A stretch of DNA of 64,000 nt from Gracilibacillus dipsosauri (GTDB taxonomy: Bacteria; Bacillota; Bacilli; Bacillales; Amphibacillaceae): contig NZ_QGTD01000008.1 in the NCBI RefSeq assembly GCF_003176895.1, forward strand, positions 496,001 to 560,000, in the 5' to 3' direction. A program made the position numbers and the translations under genes. Shown one piece after another: positions 43,565-54,582 of this stretch. Every line of letters begins with the position of its first letter. The stretch's first letter is position 1. Under the pieces are notes generated by a model. That model was not told where the DNA came from. It did no database searches and saw only the letters and a program-made list of their open reading frames with translations.

Positions 43565-45657
43565 CGATATTTCAAAAATATCGCTAATTCATATGCGTCC
43601 AATTCAGCAGTTTGTTGTAATAAACAACTGATTGGCGACTTCGAGTCCCTTAGATTACTGATCCATTTTGTCCATCTTCCATGTGAAGGCATCGTTATCT
43701 GATGTTTTATGTTGGTTGGATTAATGACAATAACGAAATCCTTCTTCTCTCCTAAGAGAAGATAACCTACTAAAGGGACAGGAACCTGGATAAAGTGAAC
43801 TCTCTCCTTTATCTCCTTAGCTGTCTGTAATCGAAAATGATCGTGCTGTTTACGTAATTGAATTAGCTTCCGTATCCATTGAATATTCTCGTCTTCCCTT
43901 CCCCGCTTTCTCCACTCCATTTGGTTAACCTTATCTCCAGAAAGATAACTATTTTCATCACCATTTTTCGATCGGAAGAATTCTTGACCTGCGTGTAGAA
44001 AAGGAACACCTTGGCTTAATAACACTAAACCAGTCGCAAGCTGATGCATCTTCCTTCTATCCTCTTCACTTATTGTTGGATTCGATAACTGTAATTTGTC
44101 TAGTAATGTATGGTTATCATGACACTCCACATAGTTGACAGATTGAAGTGGACAGGAAAACATGGGTGTATGAAATCGATGATCACACGAGGCGGTAATT
44201 AGTGCCGGGAGGAAAGATTCGTTTCTTCCTTCTCCATTTACATAACCTGTACTGGTACTGTAAAAGGTATTTCCCTTTATTTGGTCTCTAAAATGATCAT
44301 TGAAATAACTCACTTCTGGTAGCTGATCTGCTTTTTTTAACGTGGATAGCTGTGATTTATCCAATGCCGTGTCAAGCTCCCATCCTTCTCCTAAAAGTAG
44401 GATGGGTCTATTTTCTTGACTACATCTCGACTGAATCTGTTTCATTGTTTCTAAATCCACTAATCCCATTAAATCGAAACGAAAACCATCCACAAGATAT
44501 TCCTTTAACCAGAAATCTACGACATCAAGAATGAATTTTCTCGCCATTTTTCTCTCTGTTGCGAGGTCATTGCCAGTTCCACTCCCATTGCTTACTGAAC
44601 CATTCTCATGAAAACGAAAATAATATTCTGGAACGAGTTTCTCAAAAGTAGAGTTCTCATACTGGAAAACATGATTAAAGACTACATCGATAATAACGGA
44701 CATTCCCGCTTCATGGATCGATTGGATCATTTGCTTACATTCTATTATTCGAGTTATCGGATTAGATAGATTACTTGCATAGCTTCCCTCTGGCACAAAA
44801 TAAAATAATGGATCATATCCCCAATTATAATCCTTTTCTGGTTCGGTTTCGTCCACCCGTGCAAAATCCATAATTGGCAAGAGCTGAAGGTGCGTGATAC
44901 CTAATTCCTTTAAATAAGCTAATCCTGTTGAATAACCTTCTGCATTTCGCGAATGCCGTTCCGTAAAACTAAGAAATTTCCCTTTATTTTTTATCCCACT
45001 TTCAGAACACATCGACAAATCCCGAACATGAACCTCATAAATGATAGCCTTATCCTTTGTAATTTTCGGATAAGTTATTTCCCTGAAATGAACTGGATCT
45101 GTCTTTGCCATATCCACCACTACGCTAGCATTGCTATTTGCTGTAAGACCTCTTGCATAAGGGTCATTTACGATTCTCTCTTTTCCGGCAATGGTTACAG
45201 CAAATTGATAGATGTTCCCATGTAAGTCCCCAGGTAACCAGATATCCCATACTCCCCTATCGTTTCTCCTCATTAGGCGTCTTTCACCCTCCATTATTAT
45301 TTCTATATTGGATGCGGTTGGTGCCCATAATGTAAAAGCTGTCCCATCCTTTTTATAAAGAGGGCCAAGTGTTGTCTCACTAGCTGTATACTTATTTTCA
45401 AACCATGTAGTACGAACAATGTTTCTAGGAAAGATTGGATACTTCTTGTTCTGAATAGCTACAAATGCCTCTTGAATAAGGGAAATGTTATCCACTAAAT
45501 AAACGAATAATTGGTCCTCTCCTACTTTGACGACATCTTTTATTGGCATAAATTGGTTAGAGATAAATATACTTAGTGATGGGCTGACCAAATCATGATC
45601 TTTCATTCCTTCGAGCGTTATTTTATTGATATCATCTATCCAAGCAGCTATATTCAT
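43561..45657 (-). CDS. amyX: Type I pullulanase
   Basis: A 698-residue GH13_14 debranching enzyme that cleaves alpha-1,6 bonds. An N-terminal CBM48-like region (about 110-200) leads to the barrel with the pullulanase signature YNWGYDP, then DGFRFDLMG (nucleophile Asp), LLGEGWEL (general acid Glu) and VECHDNH. No signal peptide, so it is intracellular as is B. subtilis AmyX. It is divergent from the glg operon and would trim glycogen branches. AGGGAATG precedes the ATG. Confidence 0.95.
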   Translation of the reverse strand: MNIAAWIDDINKITLEGMKDHDLVSPSLSIFISNQFMPIKDVVKVGEDQLFVYLVDNISLIQEAFVAIQNKKYPIFPRNIVRTTWFENKYTASETTLGPLYKKDGTAFTLWAPTASNIEIIMEGERRLMRRNDRGVWDIWLPGDLHGNIYQFAVTIAGKERIVNDPYARGLTANSNASVVVDMAKTDPVHFREITYPKITKDKAIIYEVHVRDLSMCSESGIKNKGKFLSFTERHSRNAEGYSTGLAYLKELGITHLQLLPIMDFARVDETEPEKDYNWGYDPLFYFVPEGSYASNLSNPITRIIECKQMIQSIHEAGMSVIIDVVFNHVFQYENSTFEKLVPEYYFRFHENGSVSNGSGTGNDLATERKMARKFILDVVDFWLKEYLVDGFRFDLMGLVDLETMKQIQSRCSQENRPILLLGEGWELDTALDKSQLSTLKKADQLPEVSYFNDHFRDQIKGNTFYSTSTGYVNGEGRNESFLPALITASCDHRFHTPMFSCPLQSVNYVECHDNHTLLDKLQLSNPTISEEDRRKMHQLATGLVLLSQGVPFLHAGQEFFRSKNGDENSYLSGDKVNQMEWRKRGREDENIQWIRKLIQLRKQHDHFRLQTAKEIKERVHFIQVPVPLVGYLLLGEKKDFVIVINPTNIKHQITMPSHGRWTKWISNLRDSKSPISCLLQQTAELDAYELAIFLKYR

Positions 45658-45690
45658 CTTACATTCCCTTTCTGTTTAGCTATTAATTTT

Positions 45691-45722
45691 TTGTAAAAGA
45701 ACCTTACGTAAGGTTATATAAA
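45691..45722 (+). promoter_or_regulatory. glg promoter with central palindrome, MerR-type layout
   Basis: TTGTAA (45691-45696) and TATAAA (45717-45722) are 20 bases apart. A perfect 16-base palindrome, AACCTTACGTAAGGTT (45700-45715), fills the spacer. Promoters with a 19-20-base spacer over a dyad are the hallmark of MerR-family activators. An alternative -10, TATATA at 45715-45720, would give an 18-base spacer. The site lies between divergent amyX and glgB and could control both. Confidence 0.55.
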
Positions 45723-45803
45723 ATGGAACTAATCATAGATTAAGAAAAGACTCTACCTGAATTATATACAAGAATATGGATGTTTGACTGGAAAGGAGTT
45801 AAT

Positions 45804-47708
45804 ATGACTAAGCAAATCTCTGAAGAGGATGTTTACCTTTTTCATCAAGGTACTCATTATTTTAGTTATCAATTTCTTGGCTGCCATAGAGATGGTGTCA
45901 AAACGAGGTTTGTTGTCTGGGCTCCCCATGCTAAAAAAGTAGAATTAGCTGGTGATTTTAACGATTGGTCTGGAAAAGGTTATGCCCTAACTAAGCTTGA
46001 TAATGCAGAACTCTGGTACGGAAGCTTCCCAGATATACAGGAAAATACTCGATACAAATATCGGATAACTGCACCAAACGGCGATACATTTTTAAAGGCA
46101 GACCCCTATGCCTTCCGAGCAGAGCTTCGACCTTTAACCGCATCTGTAATCCCTTCTTGGAAACAGTATATGTGGGGAGATCAAGAATGGGAATTGCTTA
46201 AAGCAGAAAGCGATCCTTATCATTCACCACTTTTGATCTATGAGCTTCATGCGGGCTCGTGGAAAAGAGATGATCAAAATCTACCTATATCCTATCGTGT
46301 ATTAGCATCACAATTAATCCCATATGTTAAAGAGTTGGGCTATACCCACATTGAATTATTACCCTTGGCTGAACACCCACTTGATGCGTCATGGGGCTAT
46401 CAAATTACGAGTTATTATGCCCCAACATCTCGCCATGGATCCATAAATGATTTAAAATATTTCATCGACCAATGCCACCAGCATCAGATCGGGGTGATCA
46501 TCGATTGGGTTCCAGGGCATTTTTGTAAGGATGATCACGGACTTAGACAATTCGATGGGGAAGCATTATATGAATATAAGGATCCAAAAAAAGCGGAAAA
46601 ACCACTATGGGGAACCCTCACCTTTGACTATGGAAAGCCTGAGGTTCAAAGCTTTTTAATTTCCAATGCAATTTATTGGTTAAAAGAATTTCATGTTGAT
46701 GGTCTAAGGGTAGATGCTGTTGCAAGTATGACTTCATTGAATTTTGATCGCCCTGACTCAGAAGAAAAACTTGTCAACAGCTTTGGTAATGAACTAAATT
46801 TAGAAGCTATCGCCTTTTTACAAAAATTAAATGAGGTTGTATTCCACTATTTTCCTAAGGCACTGATGATGGCAGAAGATAGTTCAGATCTCCCTCTTAT
46901 CACTCACCCTACCTCTAAGGGTGGAATTGGCTTTAATTTTAAATGGAATATGGGTTGGATGAATGACTTACTAAAATACATGGAGCTAGATCCCATTTAT
47001 CGAAAGTGGCACCACCAGCTACTAACCTTTTCAATGATGTACCATTATAGTGAAAACTTTGTTCTTCCACTATCTCATGACGAAGTCGTACACGGAAAAA
47101 AGTCATTATTAAATAAAATGCCTGGAGATCAGTGGCAGCAATTTGCAAATTTACGGCTATTATATGGTTATATGATGGTACATCCAGGAAAGAAGCTGCT
47201 CTTTATGGGTGGAGAATTTGGACAATATATAGAATGGCGCTTTCAGCAAGCGTTAGATTGGCATTTATTCGATTATCCCTTTCACCATGCCCTCTTTCAT
47301 TATTTAACTGAATTACATAAATTTTATCACCATCAACCATCTCTTTATCAATTAGACTATCATCCATCAGGTTTTCAATGGATTGATCCTGATAATCATG
47401 AACAGAGTATTTTCATTTTTATTCGTAAAGCTCTTGATTTAGAGAACCATTTATTAATTGTTTGTAATTTCACACCAGTGGTCTACTATGATTTTAACAT
47501 CGGTGTTCCCACTCCTGGAACCTATCGAGAGTTATTTAATTCTGATGCGGCCTGCTATGGTGGTTCAGATCAAAACAATACTGAGATCCATTTTAGTTTT
47601 CCAGAGGGATGGCACGGCCAAGATCAACATATAAAAATAAAGGTTCCACCACTTGCGATTTGTATTTTCCAACAAGTACTGGAATCCACAGAGGAGGAAC
47701 TGGAATGA
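45804..47708 (+). CDS. glgB: Glycogen branching enzyme
   Basis: A 634-residue GH13_9 enzyme that makes alpha-1,6 branches. A CBM48 domain (about 20-110, [20 protein letters not shown]) precedes the barrel with the nucleophile Asp near 304 (DGLRVDAV), Glu near 358 ([10 protein letters not shown]) and Asp near 426 ([10 protein letters not shown]). AAAGGAG precedes ATG 45804; the ATG at 45780 has none. The stop overlaps the glgC start (ATGA). Confidence 0.96.
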   Translation: MTKQISEEDVYLFHQGTHYFSYQFLGCHRDGVKTRFVVWAPHAKKVELAGDFNDWSGKGYALTKLDNAELWYGSFPDIQENTRYKYRITAPNGDTFLKADPYAFRAELRPLTASVIPSWKQYMWGDQEWELLKAESDPYHSPLLIYELHAGSWKRDDQNLPISYRVLASQLIPYVKELGYTHIELLPLAEHPLDASWGYQITSYYAPTSRHGSINDLKYFIDQCHQHQIGVIIDWVPGHFCKDDHGLRQFDGEALYEYKDPKKAEKPLWGTLTFDYGKPEVQSFLISNAIYWLKEFHVDGLRVDAVASMTSLNFDRPDSEEKLVNSFGNELNLEAIAFLQKLNEVVFHYFPKALMMAEDSSDLPLITHPTSKGGIGFNFKWNMGWMNDLLKYMELDPIYRKWHHQLLTFSMMYHYSENFVLPLSHDEVVHGKKSLLNKMPGDQWQQFANLRLLYGYMMVHPGKKLLFMGGEFGQYIEWRFQQALDWHLFDYPFHHALFHYLTELHKFYHHQPSLYQLDYHPSGFQWIDPDNHEQSIFIFIRKALDLENHLLIVCNFTPVVYYDFNIGVPTPGTYRELFNSDAACYGGSDQNNTEIHFSFPEGWHGQDQHIKIKVPPLAICIFQQVLESTEEELE

Positions 47709-48850
47709 AAAAAGAATGTGTCACAATGCTCTTAGCAGGAGGAGCTGGTACGAGATTAGGCATGTTAACGAAAAATTTAGCAAAACCAGCTGTCCCTTTT
47801 GGTGGAAGATATCGAGTTATTGATTTCGCCTTAAGTAATTGCTTGAATTCAGGCATGAACACAGTAGGAGTAGTTACACAGTATTCTCCTCTCGTATTAC
47901 ACCGACATATTGGAGTGGGAAAGGCTTGGGGGTTAGATCGATTAGAGGACGGATTAACTATACTTTCCCCTTTTACAACCTGTGATGGAGGATGTTGGTA
48001 TCTCGGGACAGCAGATGCTATTTTTAAAAATTGTCATTTTATTGACCAGTATCACCCTGATTATGTTTTAATTCTATCTGGTGATCATATCTACCAAATG
48101 GATTACAACCAGATATTAGCACAACATAAGGAAACGGAGGCAGATGTAACGATTGCTACTATGGAAGTACCATGGGAGGAAACCTCTCGATTCGGCATTT
48201 TAAATACAACGAAAAATTTAAGAATCTACGAATTCGAAGAAAAGCCTTCTCAAGCAAAAAATAACCTTGCCTCTATGGGAATTTACGTCTTTAATTGGGA
48301 GGTTTTGAAGCTTTTCTTAGAAAAGGATGCAACAAAGGATCATTCGGATCATGATTTTGGGAAGGATATTATCCCTGCCATGCTTGCAGATGAGCTTCAT
48401 TTGTATGCTTACGTATTCGAAGGATATTGGAAGGACGTTGGTACTATCCAAAGCTATTGGGAGGCACATATGGATTTATTAAATCCTAACAGTACAACAA
48501 TACTCGAGCATGGTAAATGGAAAAATTATTCCCGTGATTCCTATCTTGCTCCTCAATTAATTGGTGAAAATGCCGTTATTCGTCATTCCTTAATTAGTAA
48601 TGGTTGTATCGTTGATGGGACTGTGGAGGAATCTGTTCTCTTTGAGAAGGTGCAAATTCATCAACATGCGATTATCCATCAATCCATTCTACATCCAAAT
48701 GCTCAGATCGGGGAGCATGTCCTATTAGATCGTGTTATTGTTCAAGAAAATGTGACGATCCCTGATCATACCAAGATTGCAGCGAATGAAGAAGAAGAAC
48801 CAATTGTCGTATCTAACGAAAATATAAACTCCATTCTATTAATGAGGTGA
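47705..48850 (+). CDS. glgC: Glucose-1-phosphate adenylyltransferase, catalytic subunit
   Basis: A 381-residue ADP-glucose pyrophosphorylase, supplying ADP-glucose for glycogen. The nucleotide loop [12 protein letters not shown], the [15 protein letters not shown] segment and GTADAIF are intact, and a left-handed beta-helix forms the C-terminus. The frame is open far upstream inside glgB, but GAGGAGG precedes ATG 47705. Its stop overlaps the region before glgD by a few bases, so the genes are coupled. Confidence 0.95.
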   Translation: MKKECVTMLLAGGAGTRLGMLTKNLAKPAVPFGGRYRVIDFALSNCLNSGMNTVGVVTQYSPLVLHRHIGVGKAWGLDRLEDGLTILSPFTTCDGGCWYLGTADAIFKNCHFIDQYHPDYVLILSGDHIYQMDYNQILAQHKETEADVTIATMEVPWEETSRFGILNTTKNLRIYEFEEKPSQAKNNLASMGIYVFNWEVLKLFLEKDATKDHSDHDFGKDIIPAMLADELHLYAYVFEGYWKDVGTIQSYWEAHMDLLNPNSTTILEHGKWKNYSRDSYLAPQLIGENAVIRHSLISNGCIVDGTVEESVLFEKVQIHQHAIIHQSILHPNAQIGEHVLLDRVIVQENVTIPDHTKIAANEEEEPIVVSNENINSILLMR

Positions 48851-48855
48851 TATTA

Positions 48856-49959
48856 GTGGCATCTATGATTGGATTAATCAATTTAGAACACGAAAATGAT
48901 CAATTTAAAGAATTAACCTATCATCGTCCCATAGCTTCTATCCCATTTGCTGGTAGATACCGTTTGATAGATTTTACATTGTCTAATATGGTTCAATCTC
49001 AAATTCACGAGGTTGCTATTTTTACTCAGAATAAATATCGTTCCCTTATAGGACACTTAGGTTCAGGTGCTGATTGGGAATTAAATAAAACACATGGCGG
49101 TTTATTCCTCTTCCCTCCTCAAGCGCATCATTCTACAAACATTTCCCAAGGGGATGTAGGTCATTTTTATTATAATCGAGATTTCTTTGAAAACAGCTCT
49201 GCAGAATATGTGCTAATTAGCGGCAGTCAATTTGTTGCCAATTTGAATTATTTACCACTGTTCCATTATCACCTAGAAACCGGTGCTGATGTTACATTAC
49301 TAACTACCCAACACGACATAATACAAGAGCTTAAGAACTGCTTGAAGTTAGAACTGGACAAAAACAATAAGGTAATTGCGATTACGAATGATAAACAGAA
49401 TCAAGAAACCTTTTGTGGTGTTTATCTATTACATAAATCTCTGTTGTTAGAGCTTGTAGATGAATGTGTCGCTAATCATAAAAGCTATTTCTTCTGGGAT
49501 GGTATTAGAGCGAATCTAGAAAAGTTACATATAGCAGCCTATCATTACGATGGTTATCATTCGATTATCCATGATGTTGCTGGCTATTTTAGACAAAGCA
49601 TGAAGCTAATTAAACCCGAAAACTATAGACAGCTTTTCCGAAACTATCCACCTGTTTTTACAAAAGTAAGTAACCACCCTCCAACAAGATATCAGCATAC
49701 AGCTATTGTTAAAGATTCACTTATTGCAACTGGGGCACTTATTGAAGGTACTGTCGAAAATAGTATCCTTTTTCGTGGGGTGAAAGTGAAGAAGGGTGCC
49801 GTTGTAAAAAACTCGATTATTATGCAAGATGGCGAGATTTCCACCGATAGTCAGCTGGAAAATGTCATTCTTGATAAACAAGTAGTCATAACGAAGAATC
49901 AGATGCTAAAAGGTTCGATAAAGCATCCTTATATCATCGAAAAGAAATCTATTATTTGA
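48856..49959 (+). CDS. glgD: GlgD, non-catalytic ADP-glucose pyrophosphorylase subunit
   Basis: A 367-residue paralog of GlgC. It keeps IPFAGRYRLIDFTLSNMV but lacks the GG-x-G-TR nucleotide loop, as GlgD proteins do; they assemble with GlgC and raise activity. The start GTG 48856 has AGGTGA five bases upstream; GTG 48847 and ATG 48865 are also in frame. glgA starts 14 bases after its stop. Confidence 0.92.
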   Translation: MASMIGLINLEHENDQFKELTYHRPIASIPFAGRYRLIDFTLSNMVQSQIHEVAIFTQNKYRSLIGHLGSGADWELNKTHGGLFLFPPQAHHSTNISQGDVGHFYYNRDFFENSSAEYVLISGSQFVANLNYLPLFHYHLETGADVTLLTTQHDIIQELKNCLKLELDKNNKVIAITNDKQNQETFCGVYLLHKSLLLELVDECVANHKSYFFWDGIRANLEKLHIAAYHYDGYHSIIHDVAGYFRQSMKLIKPENYRQLFRNYPPVFTKVSNHPPTRYQHTAIVKDSLIATGALIEGTVENSILFRGVKVKKGAVVKNSIIMQDGEISTDSQLENVILDKQVVITKNQMLKGSIKHPYIIEKKSII

Positions 49960-49973
49960 GGAGTGCTGAAACC

Positions 49974-51404
49974 ATGGAGAAAAAAATTTTGTTTGTCGCT
50001 TCTGAATGTACCCCCTTTGTCAAAACTGGTGGCTTAGCAGATGTTATTGGTTCCTTACCACAATCGTTAAACCAGCTTCCAACGATAGAAACAAGCGTCA
50101 TTCTCCCCTATTATGAACCCGTTATGAAACCATGGATGAATAAATTAGAAGAATTATTCACCATTCCCATAGAGGTCGGTTGGAGAAAGCATTCGTTCAC
50201 ACTATATCAATTAGTGCATAAAAATGTTCGCTATTACTTTATAAAAAATCATTATTACTTCTCTCGTGATGAGATTTATGGTTATGAAGATGATGGAGAA
50301 CGCTTTATTTTTTTTAGTCAAGCTGTCTCGGAAGCTCTAACTTGGATTGATTTTAAGCCAGACATCGTTCATGCTCATGACTGGCAAACAGGTTTAGTGA
50401 TGGCATTTTTGAAAATTCTCTATCCCAAATCAGATTATAACACCGTCTTTACCATTCACAATTTAAAATACCAAGGAGCGGTACTGAAAAAGGATTTTCC
50501 TGATCTATTTCAAATCAGTCGGGAGCATATTGGTGGTATGGAATGGAATGGTCATATTAATTGCATGAAAGCAGGAATTTTTCATGCAGATAAAATAACT
50601 ACCGTTAGCCCAACCTATGCAGAAGAAATCAAAACAGCCTATTTTGGAGAAGGCCTTGCTCCATTACTTAAAGGAAGACAAAGGGATTTGTACGGTATCC
50701 TAAATGGTATTGATATAAACGAATACAATCCTGCAAAAGACCCTTTTCTTTATCGGAATTATACGAATGAACGTGAGCGAAAAAAAGAAAATAAAATATT
50801 TCTCCAAAAAAAATTGGGCCTACCTGAAAATGGTAATGTACCTATGTATATATTGATATCTAGATTAGTTGAGCAAAAAGGACTTCACTTGCTACAAGCT
50901 ATTATAGATGAGTTCTTACAAGAAGATGTTCAATTTGTCCTACTTGGTACAGGAGATTATTTATTTGAAGATTTTTTTTACCATGCTGCAGAACGTAATA
51001 AGGATAAAATGGTTTGTTTTTTGGGGTTTGAAGAGAAATTGGCAAGGGAGATGTATGCTGCAAGCGATTTTTTTGTCATGCCATCCAAATTTGAACCATG
51101 CGGTCTCACACAAATGATTGCACTTCATTATAAAGTTGTTCCAATTGTCAGAGAAACCGGTGGATTACAGGATTCGGTTCTCCCTTTTAATGAATACACA
51201 TTAGAAGGCACTGGTTTTAGCTTTGCAAATTACAATGCACATGACCTCTTACATGTTTTAAGATATTCCTTATCTGTCTATGAAGATGAGCATAAGTGGA
51301 ATAGCCTATTACGTAATGTTGAAACCTGTGACTTCAGCTGGGAAGCATCTGCTAAAAAATATGATGCATTATACGATGAGATCATGATTTCGGAGGGGAC
51401 TTGA
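49974..51404 (+). CDS. glgA: Glycogen synthase
   Basis: A 476-residue GT5 glucosyltransferase that elongates alpha-1,4 chains from ADP-glucose. The N-terminal KTGGLADVIGSLP ADP-glucose motif, the central VSPTYAEEI and the C-terminal EPCGLTQMIALHY region are intact. An in-frame extension to 49956 overlaps glgD; GAGGAG before ATG 49974 selects that start. Its stop overlaps a TTG just ahead of glgP. Confidence 0.96.
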   Translation: MEKKILFVASECTPFVKTGGLADVIGSLPQSLNQLPTIETSVILPYYEPVMKPWMNKLEELFTIPIEVGWRKHSFTLYQLVHKNVRYYFIKNHYYFSRDEIYGYEDDGERFIFFSQAVSEALTWIDFKPDIVHAHDWQTGLVMAFLKILYPKSDYNTVFTIHNLKYQGAVLKKDFPDLFQISREHIGGMEWNGHINCMKAGIFHADKITTVSPTYAEEIKTAYFGEGLAPLLKGRQRDLYGILNGIDINEYNPAKDPFLYRNYTNERERKKENKIFLQKKLGLPENGNVPMYILISRLVEQKGLHLLQAIIDEFLQEDVQFVLLGTGDYLFEDFFYHAAERNKDKMVCFLGFEEKLAREMYAASDFFVMPSKFEPCGLTQMIALHYKVVPIVRETGGLQDSVLPFNEYTLEGTGFSFANYNAHDLLHVLRYSLSVYEDEHKWNSLLRNVETCDFSWEASAKKYDALYDEIMISEGT

Positions 51405-51406
51405 AC

Positions 51407-53812
51407 ATGATGGAATGGGACGTAAAACAGCTAAGAGAAAAGATCCAAACAACAATAAGCGAGAACCATTCTGACCAAAACAGCCCCATTTCTGTACCTA
51501 AAGTGTATGAAGCTATTTGTCAAATCTTAATGGAACTAATCGAAAAAGATTGGTCTCGTACTAATCAAAAATACGATGAAACGAAGCCAAAGCAAGTCTT
51601 TTATTTCTCGATGGAATTCCTACTTGGACGTCTTTTACAAAGTTATTTATTAAATTACCAGTTACTCAACACGTGTAACCAAGCAATAAAGGAACTCGGC
51701 TTTGATCCTGAAGAGATCTATTATTGCGAACAGGATCCCGGTCTTGGTAACGGAGGTCTTGGAAGGCTGGCAGCATGTTTTCTCGATTCCACCGCCTCAC
51801 TCTCGTACCCAGGTCATGGTTATGGCATCCGTTTTCGCTATGGGTTATTTGAACAACGTATTATTAATGGCTATCAAACAGAGTTACCAGACTATTGGCT
51901 GAAGGATCGCTATCCTTGGGAAATACGACGAGCAGATGAAGCGGTGACTATTCAGCTTGCCGGACATTGTTACTTAAAGGAACGTGAGGATGGCTCTCTG
52001 ATTTGTCTATATGAAAATCAAGAAAAGATAATGGCCGTCCCCTACGATATACCGATTGTAGGCTATGATAACCAAACCATCAATACACTTAGACTTTGGA
52101 GTGCGGAACCAATAGCAGACATAGAGGAACAAGAAGAGGATCAATACTATCATCAATTAGAGCAGGAGCATTCCTCCTGGCAGATCTCTGGGTTTCTTTA
52201 TCCAGATGACTCTCACTACGAAGGAAAACAGCTTCGGTTGAAACAGCAATACTTTCTCGTTTCTGCAAGTCTACAGGATATTCTAAGAAAATATTCATCT
52301 ATTTCCTCCGCTACATTGCCAAAGAAGCTAGTCATTCAAATTAATGACACGCATCCCAGTCTAGCCATTCCAGAATTGCTGCGAATATTATTAGATGAAA
52401 AAAGATTAGAATGGGAGGTTGCTTGGGAAATCACGCGAAAGATTTTTGCTTATACCAATCATACGCTCATGTCTGAAGCACTGGAGACTTGGCCGGTTGA
52501 TATGTTTCGAGAGCTATTGCCTCGTATTTATATGTTAATAGAAGAAATTAATGAACGGTTTTGTCAGGATATTTGGTTGAACCAACCTCATCTAAGACAA
52601 AAAATCCCATCACTTGCCATCATAGCAGATCATCAAATTCATATGGCTCGACTTGCTGTTGTTGGTAGCTTTAGTGTGAATGGTGTGGCAAAAATTCATT
52701 CAGAAATTTTAAAAACAAGGGAAATGAAAGACTTTTATCATTTATATCCTAAAAGGTTCAATAACAAAACAAATGGTATTTCTCATCGTCGTTGGCTCGT
52801 TATGGTAAATCCAAGACTGACTCATTTGATTTCCGATACGATTGGAACGAGCTGGGTAAGACATCCAAGGGAATTAACTCATCTGTTACGCTATACAAAA
52901 GATACTTTCTTTTTAGAACAATTACACTCGATCAAACAAGAGAATAAACGGAAATTGGCGGCAATTATCCATCAGAGGACAGGAATATTAGTAGATGATC
53001 AGTCAATATTTGATGTTCAAATTAAGCGAATGCATGAATATAAGAGACAGCTATTAAATGTTTTTCATATCCTATACTTATACAATGAATTAAAACAAAA
53101 CCCAAAACTAGATATCACCCCTCGAACCTTTATCTTTGCAGCAAAAGCTGCGCCTAATTATTACTTCGCCAAAGAAGTAATCAAACTAATTCATACGGTG
53201 GCTTCTATCGTTAATTATGACCACACCATACACGGTAAATTAAAAGTGGTTTTTTTAGAGAATTATAATGTTAGCCTTGCCGAAAAGATCATACCTGCTA
53301 CGGATTTGAGTGAACAAATATCAACTGCAGGAAAAGAAGCGTCAGGAACAGGTAATATGAAAATGATGATGAATGGCGCTCTAACGATAGGTACATTAGA
53401 TGGTGCGAATATTGAAATGAAAAATGTAGTGCAGAAAGAGAATATGTTTATTTTTGGATTGAAAGCAGATGAAGTCTACCACATCTATCAGAATAACGAC
53501 TACTTTGCTAATGAAGTCTATCAAAATGATGAAAGATTAGTGCGAATTTTACATCAATTACGTGACGGCTTATTTGGCCATCAGGAATGTAAAAACATAT
53601 ACTACCATCTCCTTTCCACGAACGATCCATTTTTCATTTTGAAAGACTTTTCAGATTATGTCGAGACACAGCAATTAGTAGATCATTCCTATACAGAAAA
53701 ACAAAGATGGTTAGCAAAAAGCTTGATTAATATCGCTCATTCAGGTAAATTTTCAAGCGACCAGACGATTCAAGAATATGCAACTGGTATCTGGAAATTG
53801 AGAAAGGGCTAA
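51407..53812 (+). CDS. glgP: Glycogen phosphorylase
   Basis: An 801-residue GT35 enzyme that releases glucose-1-phosphate from glycogen. PLP binds the Lys near 652 in EASGTGNMKMMMNG, followed by GTLDGANIEM; KRMHEYKRQLLNVFH is also typical. TTG 51401 is in frame, but ATG 51407 is better spaced from GGAGGGG. It ends the glgBCDAP operon, so synthesis and breakdown are encoded together. Confidence 0.96.
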   Translation: MMEWDVKQLREKIQTTISENHSDQNSPISVPKVYEAICQILMELIEKDWSRTNQKYDETKPKQVFYFSMEFLLGRLLQSYLLNYQLLNTCNQAIKELGFDPEEIYYCEQDPGLGNGGLGRLAACFLDSTASLSYPGHGYGIRFRYGLFEQRIINGYQTELPDYWLKDRYPWEIRRADEAVTIQLAGHCYLKEREDGSLICLYENQEKIMAVPYDIPIVGYDNQTINTLRLWSAEPIADIEEQEEDQYYHQLEQEHSSWQISGFLYPDDSHYEGKQLRLKQQYFLVSASLQDILRKYSSISSATLPKKLVIQINDTHPSLAIPELLRILLDEKRLEWEVAWEITRKIFAYTNHTLMSEALETWPVDMFRELLPRIYMLIEEINERFCQDIWLNQPHLRQKIPSLAIIADHQIHMARLAVVGSFSVNGVAKIHSEILKTREMKDFYHLYPKRFNNKTNGISHRRWLVMVNPRLTHLISDTIGTSWVRHPRELTHLLRYTKDTFFLEQLHSIKQENKRKLAAIIHQRTGILVDDQSIFDVQIKRMHEYKRQLLNVFHILYLYNELKQNPKLDITPRTFIFAAKAAPNYYFAKEVIKLIHTVASIVNYDHTIHGKLKVVFLENYNVSLAEKIIPATDLSEQISTAGKEASGTGNMKMMMNGALTIGTLDGANIEMKNVVQKENMFIFGLKADEVYHIYQNNDYFANEVYQNDERLVRILHQLRDGLFGHQECKNIYYHLLSTNDPFFILKDFSDYVETQQLVDHSYTEKQRWLAKSLINIAHSGKFSSDQTIQEYATGIWKLRKG

Positions 53813-53843
53813 CGTTTGTAAGAGCTGACTACCTAACTTAAGA

Positions 53844-53878
53844 CCCGGAACTTCCTACAAATCATAGGGAGATCCGGG
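53844..53878 (+). terminator. GC-rich stem-loop after glgP
   Basis: CCCGGA (53844-53849) pairs with TCCGGG (53873-53878), with an inner CTTCCT/AGGGAG stem. There is no T run, so it may be a partial terminator or an mRNA-stabilising hairpin. Confidence 0.5.
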
Positions 53879-53910
53879 ATGTTCCGTATGGAATAATGAT
53901 TCAGCCACTC

Positions 53911-54209
53911 TTAGCTAACGACCTTTAAACTGATCACTGTAAGGATCATTCCGATAATACAACAAATGCGGAGAAAATTTTTAGGCTCATGAAAGAAAAT
54001 AATTCCAATGATTGCTGAACCAAGTGTACCAATTCCTGTCCAAATTGCGTATGCAGTCGATAACTGGATCTCCTGTAAAGCCATAGATAAATATTGAAAA
54101 CTAATAATAAAACTACCAATTAGCCTCACATTGTTCCAGAAGTTATTTTTTTCTGATACTTTCTTACCCCAATAACTCCTATCACTTCAAATAAGCCTGC
54201 AATAATCAA
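53911..54209 (-). pseudogene. Frameshifted SMR (EmrE/QacE-type) efflux gene
   Basis: The remains of a small multidrug resistance transporter. One frame encodes the N-terminus (IIAGLFEVIGVIGV, with the essential membrane Glu of the family) and another the rest (SFIISFQYLSMALQ, STAYAIWTGIGTLGSAIIG). They meet in a run of seven T on the plus strand (54146-54152; seven A in the gene). The region is one base short of an open frame of about 99 residues. It starts at TTG 54209, overlapping the stop of the broken merR gene. A sequencing error is possible, but the neighbouring regulator is broken too. Confidence 0.8.
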
Positions 54210-54552
54210 AAAACTCTTTGTCTAATATACTGAAATATATTTTTCCAACTATCGTTTTGTTCAATCACCGATAGATGCTTAAATAGCCGCAATTCCTTAG
54301 TAACAAGTGCTAGTTGTTCCTCAAATACATCTTCCCATTTTTCTGATTTAAGATTGTTTCTATTTGATTTAATTGAAAATTTAGTTCCTTTTATGCAATA
54401 ATTCGCTGTAATGTGATAATATCTTTTTTTGAGTAATAACGATATCCTGATTCCGAGATATAAGATGGCTTCAACAAATTAATTTCATCATAATACCTTA
54501 ATGTTCGAACCGTAATATTCATTTCTTTTGCAATCTTTCCGATACTATACAT
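54206..54552 (-). pseudogene. Broken MerR-family regulator
   Basis: An ATG with AGGAGG six bases upstream begins a classic MerR winged helix (MYSIGKIAKEMNITVRTLRY, then YDEINLLKP, GYRYYSKKDI). At codon 54 a TAA interrupts it where Leu is expected (IIA-stop-KELNFQLNQIETIL). A second lesion, a one-base loss in A5 (54338-54342), shifts the frame before WEDVFEEQLALVTKELRLFKHL. Ignoring both lesions gives about 115 residues, full length for this subfamily. It and the SMR gene probably formed a drug-sensing operon. Confidence 0.82.
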
Positions 54553-54582
54553 TGCGAGCCTCCTAAAAATATCTTCCCTACT

